64,000 bases of DNA from Sulfurimonas sp. GTDB lineage: Bacteria > Campylobacterota > Campylobacteria > Campylobacterales > Sulfurimonadaceae. Each line of letters opens with the position of its first letter. Position 1 is the stretch's first letter. Shown here one piece after another: positions 31,014-41,337 of the stretch. Position numbers and translations under genes: made by a program. The stretch lies in the NCBI GenBank assembly GCA_027019335.1, contig JALUWV010000115.1, forward strand, positions 56,948 to 120,947. The letters are read 5' to 3'. The notes under the pieces are model-generated. The model was not told where the DNA came from. It searched no databases and was given only the letters and a program-made list of their open reading frames with translations.

Positions 31014-31724
31014 TTATTTTTCATACTTTAAAGAGTGTATCCACTCTGCTATTGTTTTTATATCTCCATCATTTAGCTTTTTAAATGCAGGCATAATCGC
31101 ACCTTTTGAACTAGCATATTTTTGTTTACTTCCATTTTGAATGCTATGTACCAATACTTCTAAAGTATTTCCTTCTCTCATAGCAACATTTTTAAATGCA
31201 GGTCCAACGATATGTTTATCTACTTTATGACAAGAGAGACAGTTGTTTTGAAGGGCTAGTCGTTCTCCTTTTGGCATGGCATTGAGTCTATTTTCAATTC
31301 TTTGTGCTTCATCGAGGTTTTTTTGTGTAAAATGTTTAAACATATACTCTGCTATAGCTTGGAGTTCATCTTGTGTAACCTTGCCTTTTTGTGAGGGCAT
31401 AAGTCCATAAGATTTTAAACTTTCTTTATCGCAAAATGACTTGCTGACATTTGGAGCAACAACATAATCTTTGACAAAAGCTATTGCCTTTGGAACTCTT
31501 TGGCTTTCATCTCCTGTTTTGATAAAACTTCTTACATGAAATGCAACTGCCATCATTGGGGGTGCCTTTTCATCCTCAAAAGTCTTTGGAGGTAAGTCAA
31601 GATTATGACATTTGCTACATTTTTGCTCTAAAAGCTTTTTACCATCTAAATGAACTGTTTTTTTAGTTTCAAAACAACCGCTCAAAAAGATTAATGACAG
31701 TGTTAATACCCATATTGTTTTCAT
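31014..31724 (-). CDS. Diheme c-type cytochrome, predicted lipoprotein
   Basis: Lipobox-like LIFLSGCFE; two CxxCH motifs (CSKCH, CLSCH). Confidence 0.88.
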   Translation of the reverse strand: MKTIWVLTLSLIFLSGCFETKKTVHLDGKKLLEQKCSKCHNLDLPPKTFEDEKAPPMMAVAFHVRSFIKTGDESQRVPKAIAFVKDYVVAPNVSKSFCDKESLKSYGLMPSQKGKVTQDELQAIAEYMFKHFTQKNLDEAQRIENRLNAMPKGERLALQNNCLSCHKVDKHIVGPAFKNVAMREGNTLEVLVHSIQNGSKQKYASSKGAIMPAFKKLNDGDIKTIAEWIHSLKYEK

Positions 31725-32989
31725 TGTATTCCTTTCATTTCTATTTTTTTCAATCCTAAACTTATAATCAATCCAGCAAGTAACAACACGATAGTGAGCA
31801 AATATATAAATGTATAACTCTCAAAATTTTTCAGTAAAAGACCACCAAGAACAGGAAAAAAGAGTCCAAAGGAGCTGAGATTTGTTTGTACTGCTGTATA
31901 GATTGGGCGTTTTTCTTCTGGTGCTATTTCTATGATGAGATTCATTCCGCTGTTGCCAAAACCATCAAGTGCTACACCATACAGAAAAAATACAAGGGCA
32001 TAGATAGCGCTACTGTTTGCAAAGAGAGCCACTCCAAATGCAGCTATCATAAAAACAAAACTCAAAGAGAGCATTTTCTCATAGTCACTTATTTTTCTCC
32101 ATAGTAAGGAACTCCCTGCTATACTTCCTAACATCTGCATCATGATAAATCCACCTAAAACCCAACCAGTAAGAGTGACAGAATTTTTTGCTTCTAGTAT
32201 CACAAAAGGGATAGAGAGATAACAAGCAAAGCTTAAAAAGATAGCTAAAGTTTGCTGTTGCAAACGCTTGTCACTTTGCAGTATGCCAAAGGCATTTTTT
32301 ACAAAAAGGGCAAAATTTTTCTCTTTTTCTTGTACGTTTTCTTTAAAAGGTTCATCATCAATAGAAACAAAAATAAAAAACCCAATAGCCATAATAAAAC
32401 TACTGACTATGAAAAGATATGCATAATTAAGTGGTGCTTCAAAATTACTCAAAACATACCCAGCAACACCACCACTCACGATAGAGGCAAAAGAACCTGC
32501 TACCTGACGGTTTGCCATGGTCTTTCCTCGATATGTTTTAGAAAAAAGTTTTGCTTGGAGTTCTTTAAAATAAATAGCACCAAACCCAGCCGAGAGAGAA
32601 AAACCGAAAAGTCCTAAACCTATAAGTAAAAGAGTCAAGGTCTTGTTTGTATCTCCAATAAAATAGATACTTAAACCAATACTAAACCAAGAGAGCCAAC
32701 GGAAGAAAAAAACCTTCTTTAGATAAGGGAGAACTTTTTTGTAACTTTGTGCATGAAACGCAGCATAAAGTTGTGTGAGTATAGCCCCTCCACGAAGTAA
32801 AGAGACAAAAACCCCTACAACTAAAGCACTGTTACTAAAATGCTCGATTATAAGGGGTAGCACAGTAGAAGGCTCTGCTATAGTGATGGCTAAAGAGAGA
32901 AAAAAAGCATGGGCTACATTTTTATAGTTATTTGTTGGATTGTTTTGTTTTGGAACAATCTTATTTGAGTATTGTGACAACAAAGGCAC
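31721..32989 (-). CDS. MFS transporter
   Basis: Many TM segments; ORF extends to 33028 but overlaps the next gene, so the start is probably near 32989 or inside it. Confidence 0.8.
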   Translation of the reverse strand: MPLLSQYSNKIVPKQNNPTNNYKNVAHAFFLSLAITIAEPSTVLPLIIEHFSNSALVVGVFVSLLRGGAILTQLYAAFHAQSYKKVLPYLKKVFFFRWLSWFSIGLSIYFIGDTNKTLTLLLIGLGLFGFSLSAGFGAIYFKELQAKLFSKTYRGKTMANRQVAGSFASIVSGGVAGYVLSNFEAPLNYAYLFIVSSFIMAIGFFIFVSIDDEPFKENVQEKEKNFALFVKNAFGILQSDKRLQQQTLAIFLSFACYLSIPFVILEAKNSVTLTGWVLGGFIMMQMLGSIAGSSLLWRKISDYEKMLSLSFVFMIAAFGVALFANSSAIYALVFFLYGVALDGFGNSGMNLIIEIAPEEKRPIYTAVQTNLSSFGLFFPVLGGLLLKNFESYTFIYLLTIVLLLAGLIISLGLKKIEMKGIQ

Positions 32990-33524
32990 CTCTAAAGTCA
33001 CCTTTTTTATAGCCAATCGCTTTGTCATGCGGATATTTTGCTTGGATGAGTTTATAAGCTTCTGGATTTCTTACTGTCGCATCACCATGACAAGTTAAGC
33101 AAACACCTTTGTTCATAAAAATTGGCTTATATACTTTGTAAGAGTTTTTCGCTAGCTTTTTCACTATCATTTTAGGAACAGTTTTATGTGCATTGACATT
33201 AGTTTGGATTGCTTTTAACACTTGAGCCTCATCGGCTGTTGGTTTATTGGCAGGATTTCTGTACTTGAGTGAAATTCTTTTGACACTCACACCTTTTGGA
33301 TAGTTACTATTTACTTTTTTAGCAATTTCAGATGCCTCTTGGAGACAAAATCCTGCGGCTTGCACTGGCCCACCTGCTTTCATATTTTGTTTCATATGAG
33401 ACTTCAAAGTTCCACCCATTTTCATAATGGCAGATTTCGCCTCTTGTTTAATCTCTTTGTTTGTTGTAGCATTTAAAAGTGATGCACTCGTCAGTAGCAT
33501 AATCGGTAATACGACTCTTTTCAT
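32961..33524 (-). CDS. DUF3365-type periplasmic c-type heme protein
   Basis: Signal peptide; single CLTCH motif; YKPIFMNKGVCLTCHGDATVRNPEAYKLIQAKYPHDKAIGYKKGDFRGAFVVT. Confidence 0.85.
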   Translation of the reverse strand: MKRVVLPIMLLTSASLLNATTNKEIKQEAKSAIMKMGGTLKSHMKQNMKAGGPVQAAGFCLQEASEIAKKVNSNYPKGVSVKRISLKYRNPANKPTADEAQVLKAIQTNVNAHKTVPKMIVKKLAKNSYKVYKPIFMNKGVCLTCHGDATVRNPEAYKLIQAKYPHDKAIGYKKGDFRGAFVVTILK

Positions 33525-33633
33525 TTTTTTATCCTTCTCTTTTTTTGTAAAATTATATCGGACATATGTTCATAAGTCAATATTTACACTAAAAGTGTAT
33601 AATTGTCAAAAATCATAAAGAAGAAAACTCATT

Positions 33634-35226
33634 TTGAAAACGATAACACAAACAAAACTCATTATATATCTCAGTATATTTTTTACACTTTTTTACAACT
33701 ATAGCTTTTTTGAAAACCTTATAAAAGTTTATACATTAAACAATAACCTTGGTTTTGTCATCTCTACTGCCTTTGTAATGACTTTTTTTCTTACATTTTT
33801 ATTAGGCTTAGTAAGCTTTAAGTATACAATTAAGCCTATCTCTATCATTCTCTTGCTTGTCTCTTCTATGACAAGTTATTTTATGAATACTTATCATGTC
33901 ATCATAGATGCAACAATGATACGCAACATGATGCAAACAAACATTCATGAATCTATGGATTTGTTAAGTGTAGAACAAGTGGTGTACTTTATCTTTTTTG
34001 GGTTAGTTCCATCTTACTACATTTATAAAGTAAAGATTGAGGAACGAGGTTTTAAGAAAGAGTTTTTTTCAAGAATCAAACTTTTACTCCTTTCTTTAGG
34101 GATTATTGCTGTAGCTATCTTTTCTTTTTCTAAGTACTACACTTCTTTTGTGCGTGAGCATAAGCCCCTACGTTTTACAATTAACCCAACCTATTGGATG
34201 TATTCTACGGGGAAATATATCAATCTTACTTTCAATTCAGCCCCGTTAGTTGTCAAGCCTATAGGACTCGATGCAAAAATAGTCGATACAAGTGGGCGTA
34301 AAAAAATCGTCATTATGGTTGTAGGTGAAGCAAGTCGTGCAGACCATTTTAGTCTCAATGGCTATGAGAGAGATACAAATCCTCTTTTAGAACAAGAAGA
34401 TATTATCAACCTACCAAATGTTTCCTCTTGTGGTACTTCTACCGCTGTTTCTGTCCCTTGTATGTTCTCCAAATACGACAGAAGTAGTTATAGTTACAAG
34501 AAAGGAATCAGTACTGAAAATGTTGTAGACGTGTTAAAACATACAAAAAAGATAGCAATTTTATGGAGAGATAATAACTCTGACTCTAAGGGAGTGGCGC
34601 TTCGTGTACCTTATCAAGATTATAAAATGGCAAAAAATAATCCTGACTGTCAAGAGGGTGAATGTCGTGATATAGGAATGCTTGTGGGCTTAGATAAATT
34701 TATAGCAAAAAATAAAGATAAAGATATTTTTATCGTCTTACATCAAATGGGGAATCATGGACCCGCGTACTATAAACGTTACACAAAAGAGTTTGAAAAA
34801 TTCAAACCTGTATGTAAAACGAATCAGCTTGAACAATGTTCTCAAGAGGAAATTGCCAATGCATACGATAATGCTATTTTACAAACAGATACATTTTTAA
34901 CCAAAACAATTCATTTTCTTAAAGGCTATGAAAACAAGTATGATACCGCGATGATTTATATGAGTGACCATGGTGAAAGTTTAGGTGAAGAGGGTGTCTA
35001 TCTTCATGGATTACCTTACTTTATGGCACCTAGCGCGCAAACACATATCGGTGCATTGATGTGGTTTGGTAAGGGAATGAAAAAAGAGGTAAATGCAGTA
35101 GCATTCCAAAAAAGAGCCGATAAAAAGTATACGCAAGATGCACTTTTCTCTACCTTATTAGGGCTTTTTGATGTACAAACAAAAGTGTACAATAAAAAAA
35201 TGGATATGTTACATAATGAGCATTAA
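33634..35226 (+). CDS. eptA: Phosphoethanolamine transferase (EptA-like)
   Basis: N-terminal TM domain; VVGEASRADHFSLNGYERDTNP; CGTSTAVSVPCMFS; YMSDHGESLGEEGVYLHGLPY. Confidence 0.92.
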   Translation: MKTITQTKLIIYLSIFFTLFYNYSFFENLIKVYTLNNNLGFVISTAFVMTFFLTFLLGLVSFKYTIKPISIILLLVSSMTSYFMNTYHVIIDATMIRNMMQTNIHESMDLLSVEQVVYFIFFGLVPSYYIYKVKIEERGFKKEFFSRIKLLLLSLGIIAVAIFSFSKYYTSFVREHKPLRFTINPTYWMYSTGKYINLTFNSAPLVVKPIGLDAKIVDTSGRKKIVIMVVGEASRADHFSLNGYERDTNPLLEQEDIINLPNVSSCGTSTAVSVPCMFSKYDRSSYSYKKGISTENVVDVLKHTKKIAILWRDNNSDSKGVALRVPYQDYKMAKNNPDCQEGECRDIGMLVGLDKFIAKNKDKDIFIVLHQMGNHGPAYYKRYTKEFEKFKPVCKTNQLEQCSQEEIANAYDNAILQTDTFLTKTIHFLKGYENKYDTAMIYMSDHGESLGEEGVYLHGLPYFMAPSAQTHIGALMWFGKGMKKEVNAVAFQKRADKKYTQDALFSTLLGLFDVQTKVYNKKMDMLHNEH

Positions 35227-35896
35227 CAAACAAATTCTTGTAACTGCTTTTATATTACTTGCGAGTATTGTTTATTTTGGTATATATGATATAGACCTTG
35301 TTTTACAAGATTCTTTTTACAATTTTCAAACACACCATTGGATTTTAGCATGGTATGCAGAACCCTATAAGTTTATCTTTTATGATGGTGCAAAAAGATT
35401 TTTGATTTTGTTTGCTGTTACACTTTTAATCGGTTCTCTTCTTTTTAGAAAAAAAGCTTTTGTACAGGAGTATAAAAAAGGGATTATTATTATTTTGCTC
35501 TCTGCTATTTTTGTACCAAGTATTGTAGGTGTTCTAAAAAATCATACAAATATGCCATGCCCTAAAAATGAAATCCGTTATGGGGGTGTTTACCCTAGAA
35601 CAGCCGTATGGGAGAGCTATCCGAGTGATTTTAAAAAACCACATGTTAAGTGTTGGCCAGCAGGGCATGCAAGTGGTGGATTTGCACTTTTAAGTCTCTT
35701 TTTTCTTTTCAAAAGAAAGCGTAATCGTTTTATCGGTTTGGGAATTGGACTTTTTGCTGGCTGGAGTATGGGACTCTATAAAATGCTCATAGGTGATCAT
35801 TTTTTAAGTCATACCGTTTTAACCATGATTTTAGCATGGCTCATAATTTTACTTATCGTGAAAATTCTTTCAATCAGAGAAAATAATGAAGCATAA
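35216..35896 (+). CDS. PAP2 family membrane phosphatase
   Basis: LKNHTNMPCP...CWPAGHASGGFAL...GDHFLSHTV; start at 35216 rather than 35168. Confidence 0.85.
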   Translation: MSINKQILVTAFILLASIVYFGIYDIDLVLQDSFYNFQTHHWILAWYAEPYKFIFYDGAKRFLILFAVTLLIGSLLFRKKAFVQEYKKGIIIILLSAIFVPSIVGVLKNHTNMPCPKNEIRYGGVYPRTAVWESYPSDFKKPHVKCWPAGHASGGFALLSLFFLFKRKRNRFIGLGIGLFAGWSMGLYKMLIGDHFLSHTVLTMILAWLIILLIVKILSIRENNEA

Positions 35897-35939
35897 TTGT
35901 GGTATTATAATGTCGTTATTAATATACTAAGGTGTTTAA

Positions 35940-36704
35940 ATGGATTTAGGTACAGTTATTGGTATTGTTTTAATTTTATCGCTTTTCATTATTTCAATGA
36001 TTATGGGTGTTGGAGTAGGTGCTTATGTAGATATTCCTTCTGTTATGATTGTTGTTGGTGGGAGTATAGGGGCTTTAATGGTCTCTTTTAAGCCAGCACA
36101 AATGAAAGCTTTTACCAAAATTTTTATGAAAGCTATAAAACCTGGTGAAGAAGATGTTGCAGAGCTTATTAAAAAACTTGTTGATTTTGCTACAAAGGCA
36201 AGAAAAGATGGTATTTTGGCGCTTGAAGGCGATATCAATAGTGAAGAGAATGAATTTTTGAAAAAAGGTTTGTCTATGGCTATTGATGGAAGTGACCCAG
36301 ATACTATCCGTGAACTTTTAGAAATAGAGATGGAACAAACAAGTACAAGACATAAGATTCACGGTTCTATCTTTAACCAGTGGGCAGGGCTTGCTGGGGC
36401 TATGGGGATGGTTGGAACACTTATCGGGCTTGTTGCCATGCTTTTAAACATGGCAGACCCATCAGCTATTGGTCCATCAATGGCGGTTGCTTTGCTTACA
36501 ACGATGTACGGAGCGATTATTGGGAATGTTTTTGGAACACCAATTTACAATATTTTGTCTATTCGTAATGATGAAGAGACTTTAGTTAAAGAGATGATTT
36601 TAGCTGGAATTATGTCTATACAATCAGGGGATGCCCCACGAGTACTCGAAGCAAAACTGCTGAGCTATCTTGCACCTGCAGATAGAGTGAGTCAGTTTGA
36701 TTAA
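35940..36704 (+). CDS. motA: Flagellar motor stator protein MotA
   Basis: ILSLFIISMIMGVGVGAYVDIPSVMIVVGGSIGALMVSF; WAGLAGAMGMVGTLIGLVAML. Confidence 0.95.
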   Translation: MDLGTVIGIVLILSLFIISMIMGVGVGAYVDIPSVMIVVGGSIGALMVSFKPAQMKAFTKIFMKAIKPGEEDVAELIKKLVDFATKARKDGILALEGDINSEENEFLKKGLSMAIDGSDPDTIRELLEIEMEQTSTRHKIHGSIFNQWAGLAGAMGMVGTLIGLVAMLLNMADPSAIGPSMAVALLTTMYGAIIGNVFGTPIYNILSIRNDEETLVKEMILAGIMSIQSGDAPRVLEAKLLSYLAPADRVSQFD

Positions 36705-36715
36705 AAGAGTAAATA

Positions 36716-37492
36716 ATGGCAAAAAATAAGTGTCCTGAATGTGAAGAGTGCCTCCCTGCTTGGTTAGCAGCATTTGGTGACTTGATGTCACTTTTACTCT
36801 GTTTTTTTGTTTTACTTTTGTCAATGTCAAGTATGGATGCTAAAAAAGTCTCCGAAGCCATCGGTTCACTCTCAGGGGCGATGAGTGTTTTAGAAGGTGG
36901 GACAAAAACAGAAATCTCTAAAAAACGTATCTTAGAATCAACACCTATAGAGTCTCAAGATGAAACAAGCCAAACGGTCAATAGAGTACAACAAGCAGTC
37001 GGTGAAGCAAATGAGATGATGGAAAAGGGGCATGGTCCTGCTATCACACTTGATGATGCACAAGAGGGATTTGTCATCAAACTTCCTGGTTCCCTCTTGT
37101 TTAAACCAGATAGTGCAACGATAGAAAATGAAGATGCTTTACTCTTTTTAAAACGGGTTGCACTTATCATTGAAGAGTTACCAAAAACAATGAATGTGAG
37201 TGTACAAGGGCATACTGATAAGCAACCGCCAAGTACGAGGAGTCCTTTTAAAGACAACTGGGAACTCTCTTCTGCTCGTGCTATTTCTGTCCTTCATGAA
37301 TTAATTTTAGATGGTGTCTCTCCAAAAATTCTGAGTGCTTCTGGGTTTGCACAGTATAAACCCTTAGCGACAAATGCAACTGTAAGTGGACGAGAAAAAA
37401 ATCGCCGTGTTGAACTCCACTTTTTTGGCACAAAAAATGATAAGAAAGATAAAATAAAACAAAATATCTTACAAAAGGAAGCAGGGAAATAA
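36716..37492 (+). CDS. motB: Flagellar motor stator protein MotB
   Basis: WLAAFGDLMSLLLCFFVLLLSMSSMD; OmpA-like C-terminus VQGHTDKQPPST...NRRVELHF. Confidence 0.95.
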   Translation: MAKNKCPECEECLPAWLAAFGDLMSLLLCFFVLLLSMSSMDAKKVSEAIGSLSGAMSVLEGGTKTEISKKRILESTPIESQDETSQTVNRVQQAVGEANEMMEKGHGPAITLDDAQEGFVIKLPGSLLFKPDSATIENEDALLFLKRVALIIEELPKTMNVSVQGHTDKQPPSTRSPFKDNWELSSARAISVLHELILDGVSPKILSASGFAQYKPLATNATVSGREKNRRVELHFFGTKNDKKDKIKQNILQKEAGK

Positions 37493-38226
37493 TGGTGCGT
37501 TTACTGGTTATACTTTTAGCATTTGCTTCTCTTTTGGGGGCTGAAGCAGTTACAATTCCAACAATGAATTTTAATCTTGCCGCTCCTGACACTCCTAAAC
37601 AATTAGTTTCGTCTCTCAATGTTTTAGTAGTCCTTACACTCCTTTTTTTAGCACCTTCGATGGTTCTCGTGATGACAACTTTTACCCGTTTTATTATAGT
37701 ATTTGGGTTTTTACGTCAAGCACTTGGAACACAACAAGTACCTCCAACCCAACTCCTTGTGATGCTTGCAATGATACTTACTTTTTTCGTGATGGAACCC
37801 GTGGGAACAAAGGCTTATGAAGATGGGATTAAGCCTTATATCGCAGAAAAGATAGGGTACGAAGAGGCATTTGACAAGGCAACACTTCCGTTTAAAAATT
37901 TTATGATTAGAAATACAAGAGAAAAAGATTTGGCACTTTTTTTTCGTATAAGAAAAATGAAAAATCCACAAACAGTTGCAGCTGTGCCACTTTCGATTGT
38001 TATTCCTGCATTTGTGATAAGTGAGATAAAAACAGCCTTTGAGATAGGATTTTTGATATTTCTTCCATTTTTGGTTATCGACATGGTTGTGGCTTCTATC
38101 TTAATGTCTATGGGGATGATGATGCTCCCACCTGTTATGATTTCACTCCCCTTTAAAATTCTTGTATTTGTCCTCATCGATGGATGGAACTTACTTATAG
38201 GAAATTTAATTGCATCTATTAAATAA
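37492..38226 (+). CDS. fliP: Flagellar export protein FliP
   Basis: LFLAPSMVLVMTTFTRFIIVFGFLRQALGTQQVPPTQLLVMLAMILTFFVM. Confidence 0.97.
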   Translation: MVRLLVILLAFASLLGAEAVTIPTMNFNLAAPDTPKQLVSSLNVLVVLTLLFLAPSMVLVMTTFTRFIIVFGFLRQALGTQQVPPTQLLVMLAMILTFFVMEPVGTKAYEDGIKPYIAEKIGYEEAFDKATLPFKNFMIRNTREKDLALFFRIRKMKNPQTVAAVPLSIVIPAFVISEIKTAFEIGFLIFLPFLVIDMVVASILMSMGMMMLPPVMISLPFKILVFVLIDGWNLLIGNLIASIK

Positions 38227-38238
38227 AAGGTCTTACAA

Positions 38239-39348
38239 ATGATATGTAAACATTTTGGCGAATGTAATGCGTGTAAAATATATGAGGGTGGCTATCAAAC
38301 GCAACTCCAAGCGAAACAAGCACTCAATACAGAACGATTTTCAAAGTTTTATACAGGAAAAATTGCTGTTTTTGAATCTTTAGAGTCTCACTATCGCGCA
38401 CGAAGTGAGTTTAAAATATGGCATGATGGCGATACACTTCGCTATGCAATGAACCACAAAGAAAAAGGGCGTGTTATTTTTATAGAAGAGTGTCCACAAG
38501 TCAATGAACATATAGAAAAGTTGATGCCAAAACTTCTACAGATGATTGCTGAAAAAGAGATGGGATTTAAACTTTTTGGGGTAGATTTTTTAAGTTCAAG
38601 TCGTGGAGAAATTGTAGTTTCTCTTTTATATCATCGTCGCCTTGATAATGAGTGGGAAGTCCTTGCAAAAGAGATAGCAAGTGACTTAAACATCTCTATC
38701 ATAGGGCGTTCTCGCAAGCAAAAAGTCGTTATTGGACGAGATTTTATCTGTGAAACATTGCATATTGCAGGCAAACCTTATATATTTTACTATATAGAAA
38801 ATAGTTTTACACAACCAAACCCACGAGTAAATGAGCAGATGATTGCTTGGGCGATGGAAAAATTTGCAGATGCAGAGGGTGATTTGTTAGAACTTTATTG
38901 CGGGGCAGGGAACTTTACCATTCCTTTTGCGAAGATATTTGATAAAGTACTTGCAACAGAGGTTTCAAAATCTTCTATTAATGCAGCAAAGGAAAATATG
39001 AAACTCAATAGTGTAGAAAATATAGAGTTTGTACGTATGAGTGTTGAAGATTTTGTAGGGGCTTTAGATGGTGTACGAGAGTACCGCCGTATGAAAGATA
39101 TAGATATAAAAAGTTATACTTTAGAGAGTATTTTTGTAGACCCTCCACGAAGTGGTATGGATATGGCTTCTTGCCTTTTTAGTGCAAGGCATGAAAACAT
39201 TGTTTATATCTCATGTAACCCTGAAACACTTGTAAGAGATTTGGAAATCTTAACGCAAACACATGATGTCATTGATATGGCTTTGTTTGACCAATTTCCT
39301 TACACACACCATGTAGAAATGGGTGTTAAACTGAAAAAAAAGGCTTAG
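38239..39348 (+). CDS. trmA: tRNA (uracil-5-)-methyltransferase
   Basis: RSEFKIWHDGDTLRYAM; LLELYCGAGNFTIPFA; FVDPPRSGMD; YISCNPETLVRDL. Confidence 0.92.
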   Translation: MICKHFGECNACKIYEGGYQTQLQAKQALNTERFSKFYTGKIAVFESLESHYRARSEFKIWHDGDTLRYAMNHKEKGRVIFIEECPQVNEHIEKLMPKLLQMIAEKEMGFKLFGVDFLSSSRGEIVVSLLYHRRLDNEWEVLAKEIASDLNISIIGRSRKQKVVIGRDFICETLHIAGKPYIFYYIENSFTQPNPRVNEQMIAWAMEKFADAEGDLLELYCGAGNFTIPFAKIFDKVLATEVSKSSINAAKENMKLNSVENIEFVRMSVEDFVGALDGVREYRRMKDIDIKSYTLESIFVDPPRSGMDMASCLFSARHENIVYISCNPETLVRDLEILTQTHDVIDMALFDQFPYTHHVEMGVKLKKKA

Positions 39349-39349
39349 T

Positions 39350-39862
39350 ATGAAATTTATTGTAATTGTATGTATTTTCTTTTTATCTTTAAATGCAGAT
39401 GAGATGAGAAATTTAGATAATATGGTGAGTGGCATACAGCCAAAGAGTACTCCACAAGTAAATAAGGCACTTGAAAAAAGAGTAGCACGACTTGAAGCGA
39501 AAGTAAAACAACTTACACGGCTTTTTGCTCAAGTACAAAAAACGAAAGTGGCACCTGTTAAAAAAGTGCAAAAAAAATCAAAGTCAAAAGCAAAAACGAA
39601 AGAAGTTACAAAGGTACATACGAAGCCAAAAGAGAAGAAAACGAAAGTTTCTCAAGCGGGTACTTATAGATTAAACAGAGACTCTTACATTTATAATGAA
39701 GCTGACGGAGAGATTTTGGATACTTGGGCAGAAGGGACTTCTTTTACATCAACCAAACGAACAAGTAGAATGATTAAAATTACAGGTTATTTTGTAAATA
39801 AAGTCTGGAGAAAAGCTGAAAAAAATATCTGGGTTAAAAGTGAAAATGCTTTCAAAAGATAG
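39350..39862 (+). CDS. Exported hypothetical protein, basic linker, SH3-like C-terminus
   Basis: Signal peptide MKFIVIVCIFFLSLNADE; lysine-rich middle; GTYRLNRDSYIYNEADGEIL. Confidence 0.6.
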   Translation: MKFIVIVCIFFLSLNADEMRNLDNMVSGIQPKSTPQVNKALEKRVARLEAKVKQLTRLFAQVQKTKVAPVKKVQKKSKSKAKTKEVTKVHTKPKEKKTKVSQAGTYRLNRDSYIYNEADGEILDTWAEGTSFTSTKRTSRMIKITGYFVNKVWRKAEKNIWVKSENAFKR

Positions 39863-39869
39863 CTAATAA

Positions 39870-41279
39870 ATGAAAAAAATTTTAATTATTAGTGATGGAA
39901 GTGTTGGAAAACATTTTATAAAGCGAACACTACAAACCAACAGTAATGAAAATATTTACTATATTGTTCAAACAAAAGAGACAAAGTTTGATGATTTTAA
40001 TCCAGCACGTTTTAAATTTTATGAGTTTGACCCTACGAGTTTATATAAGTTAGCTAATCTCTTAAAGATGGAGTTTATTCAAGTTTTTGTTGTGATGGAG
40101 AGTAGTATTGATGTGGAAAATACTATCAAAAATATACGGACGATAAAAAAACAGTTACGCATTATTGTCCTCAATCAATGGAATTTAACAAATGAAGATT
40201 CCAACATTGTTCTGATTAATAGCAATGAACTACTCGCTTCAAGATTTTTAGATTACTTGCCCAATGTTCCTGTTATCGCACAAAATGTGGGAACAGGTGA
40301 AGGTGAAATCATGGAAGTACTGGTTCCTTTTGGAAGTTCTTTTGTCTATAAACATCTCGGTGTGATAGAACAAAAAAACTGGCGAATTGCTGCAATCTAT
40401 CGTAATCGAAAACTTCTTTTACCTTCAAGAAGACGAATGATACAACCAAATGACTTACTTCTTTTAGTCGGTGAACCAGCTGTTTTAGAATCGGTTTATA
40501 AAGAGATAAAACAAGAATTAGGACAATTTCCTGAACCTTTTGGGTCAAATCTATACCTTTTAATAGATATGAATATTACAGACAATGCAACACTCGGAGC
40601 ATTAGTGCGTCATGCCGTACAAGCACATGAAAAATTTAACAGATATGATATGATTATAAAAGTACTCAATCCTTCCAATATTGACTTACTACAAGAGATT
40701 AAAAATTATAGTAATGTCAATATAAAAGTTGATATTCATTATGAAAAGGGTGGTTTTTCAAAAATGTTGCAAGAAGATATCGCACTCTATCATATAGGGC
40801 TTATTCTTGTTTCAAAAGAGATGTTTGCCGATTATGAGATAAGACAACATTTATATGAAACCCATCTTCCCATTTTTAAAATCTCAAATAAAGGCTTCTC
40901 TTCTTTAAAAGACACGAAGCTGATTTTATCTGAAAATCGAGATTTAGAAAAAATCTCAGCAACTATTTTTGATATTTCAGAGCAGATGAGTTTAAATATT
41001 GAGATACATAACTATATGCAAGAACATCAAGGCAATAAACTCCCTGTGATAGAGCATTTTACAAATCTTTCAAGTATCTTTTCTAAGTCTATTAAGATTA
41101 TAGAAGAACATGAAAATCCTATTTTGAGTCTGCAAAAACAAGAAAATTTTTTACAGATACTTCCCTTTACTGAAAAATTAACAAAACACAAATTTTTCTC
41201 TCTTTTTTCAACGGATAGTGAAAAGCTTTACCATAAACTTGATGATTATCATCAAATTTTTATACCTGTTCAGGTCTGA
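39870..41279 (+). CDS. TrkA-N/TrkA-C domain protein
   Basis: Rossmann-like KKILIISDGSVGKHFIKRTL; TrkA-C-like VPFGSSFVYKHLGVIEQKNWRIAAIYRNRKLLLPSRRRMIQPNDLLLLVG. Confidence 0.78.
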   Translation: MKKILIISDGSVGKHFIKRTLQTNSNENIYYIVQTKETKFDDFNPARFKFYEFDPTSLYKLANLLKMEFIQVFVVMESSIDVENTIKNIRTIKKQLRIIVLNQWNLTNEDSNIVLINSNELLASRFLDYLPNVPVIAQNVGTGEGEIMEVLVPFGSSFVYKHLGVIEQKNWRIAAIYRNRKLLLPSRRRMIQPNDLLLLVGEPAVLESVYKEIKQELGQFPEPFGSNLYLLIDMNITDNATLGALVRHAVQAHEKFNRYDMIIKVLNPSNIDLLQEIKNYSNVNIKVDIHYEKGGFSKMLQEDIALYHIGLILVSKEMFADYEIRQHLYETHLPIFKISNKGFSSLKDTKLILSENRDLEKISATIFDISEQMSLNIEIHNYMQEHQGNKLPVIEHFTNLSSIFSKSIKIIEEHENPILSLQKQENFLQILPFTEKLTKHKFFSLFSTDSEKLYHKLDDYHQIFIPVQV

Positions 41280-41337
41280 TTTAGCTCTTTTTTACTCTTT
41301 TTTTAGTACTATAGCTTATCTGAATTTTGGATAGAAA

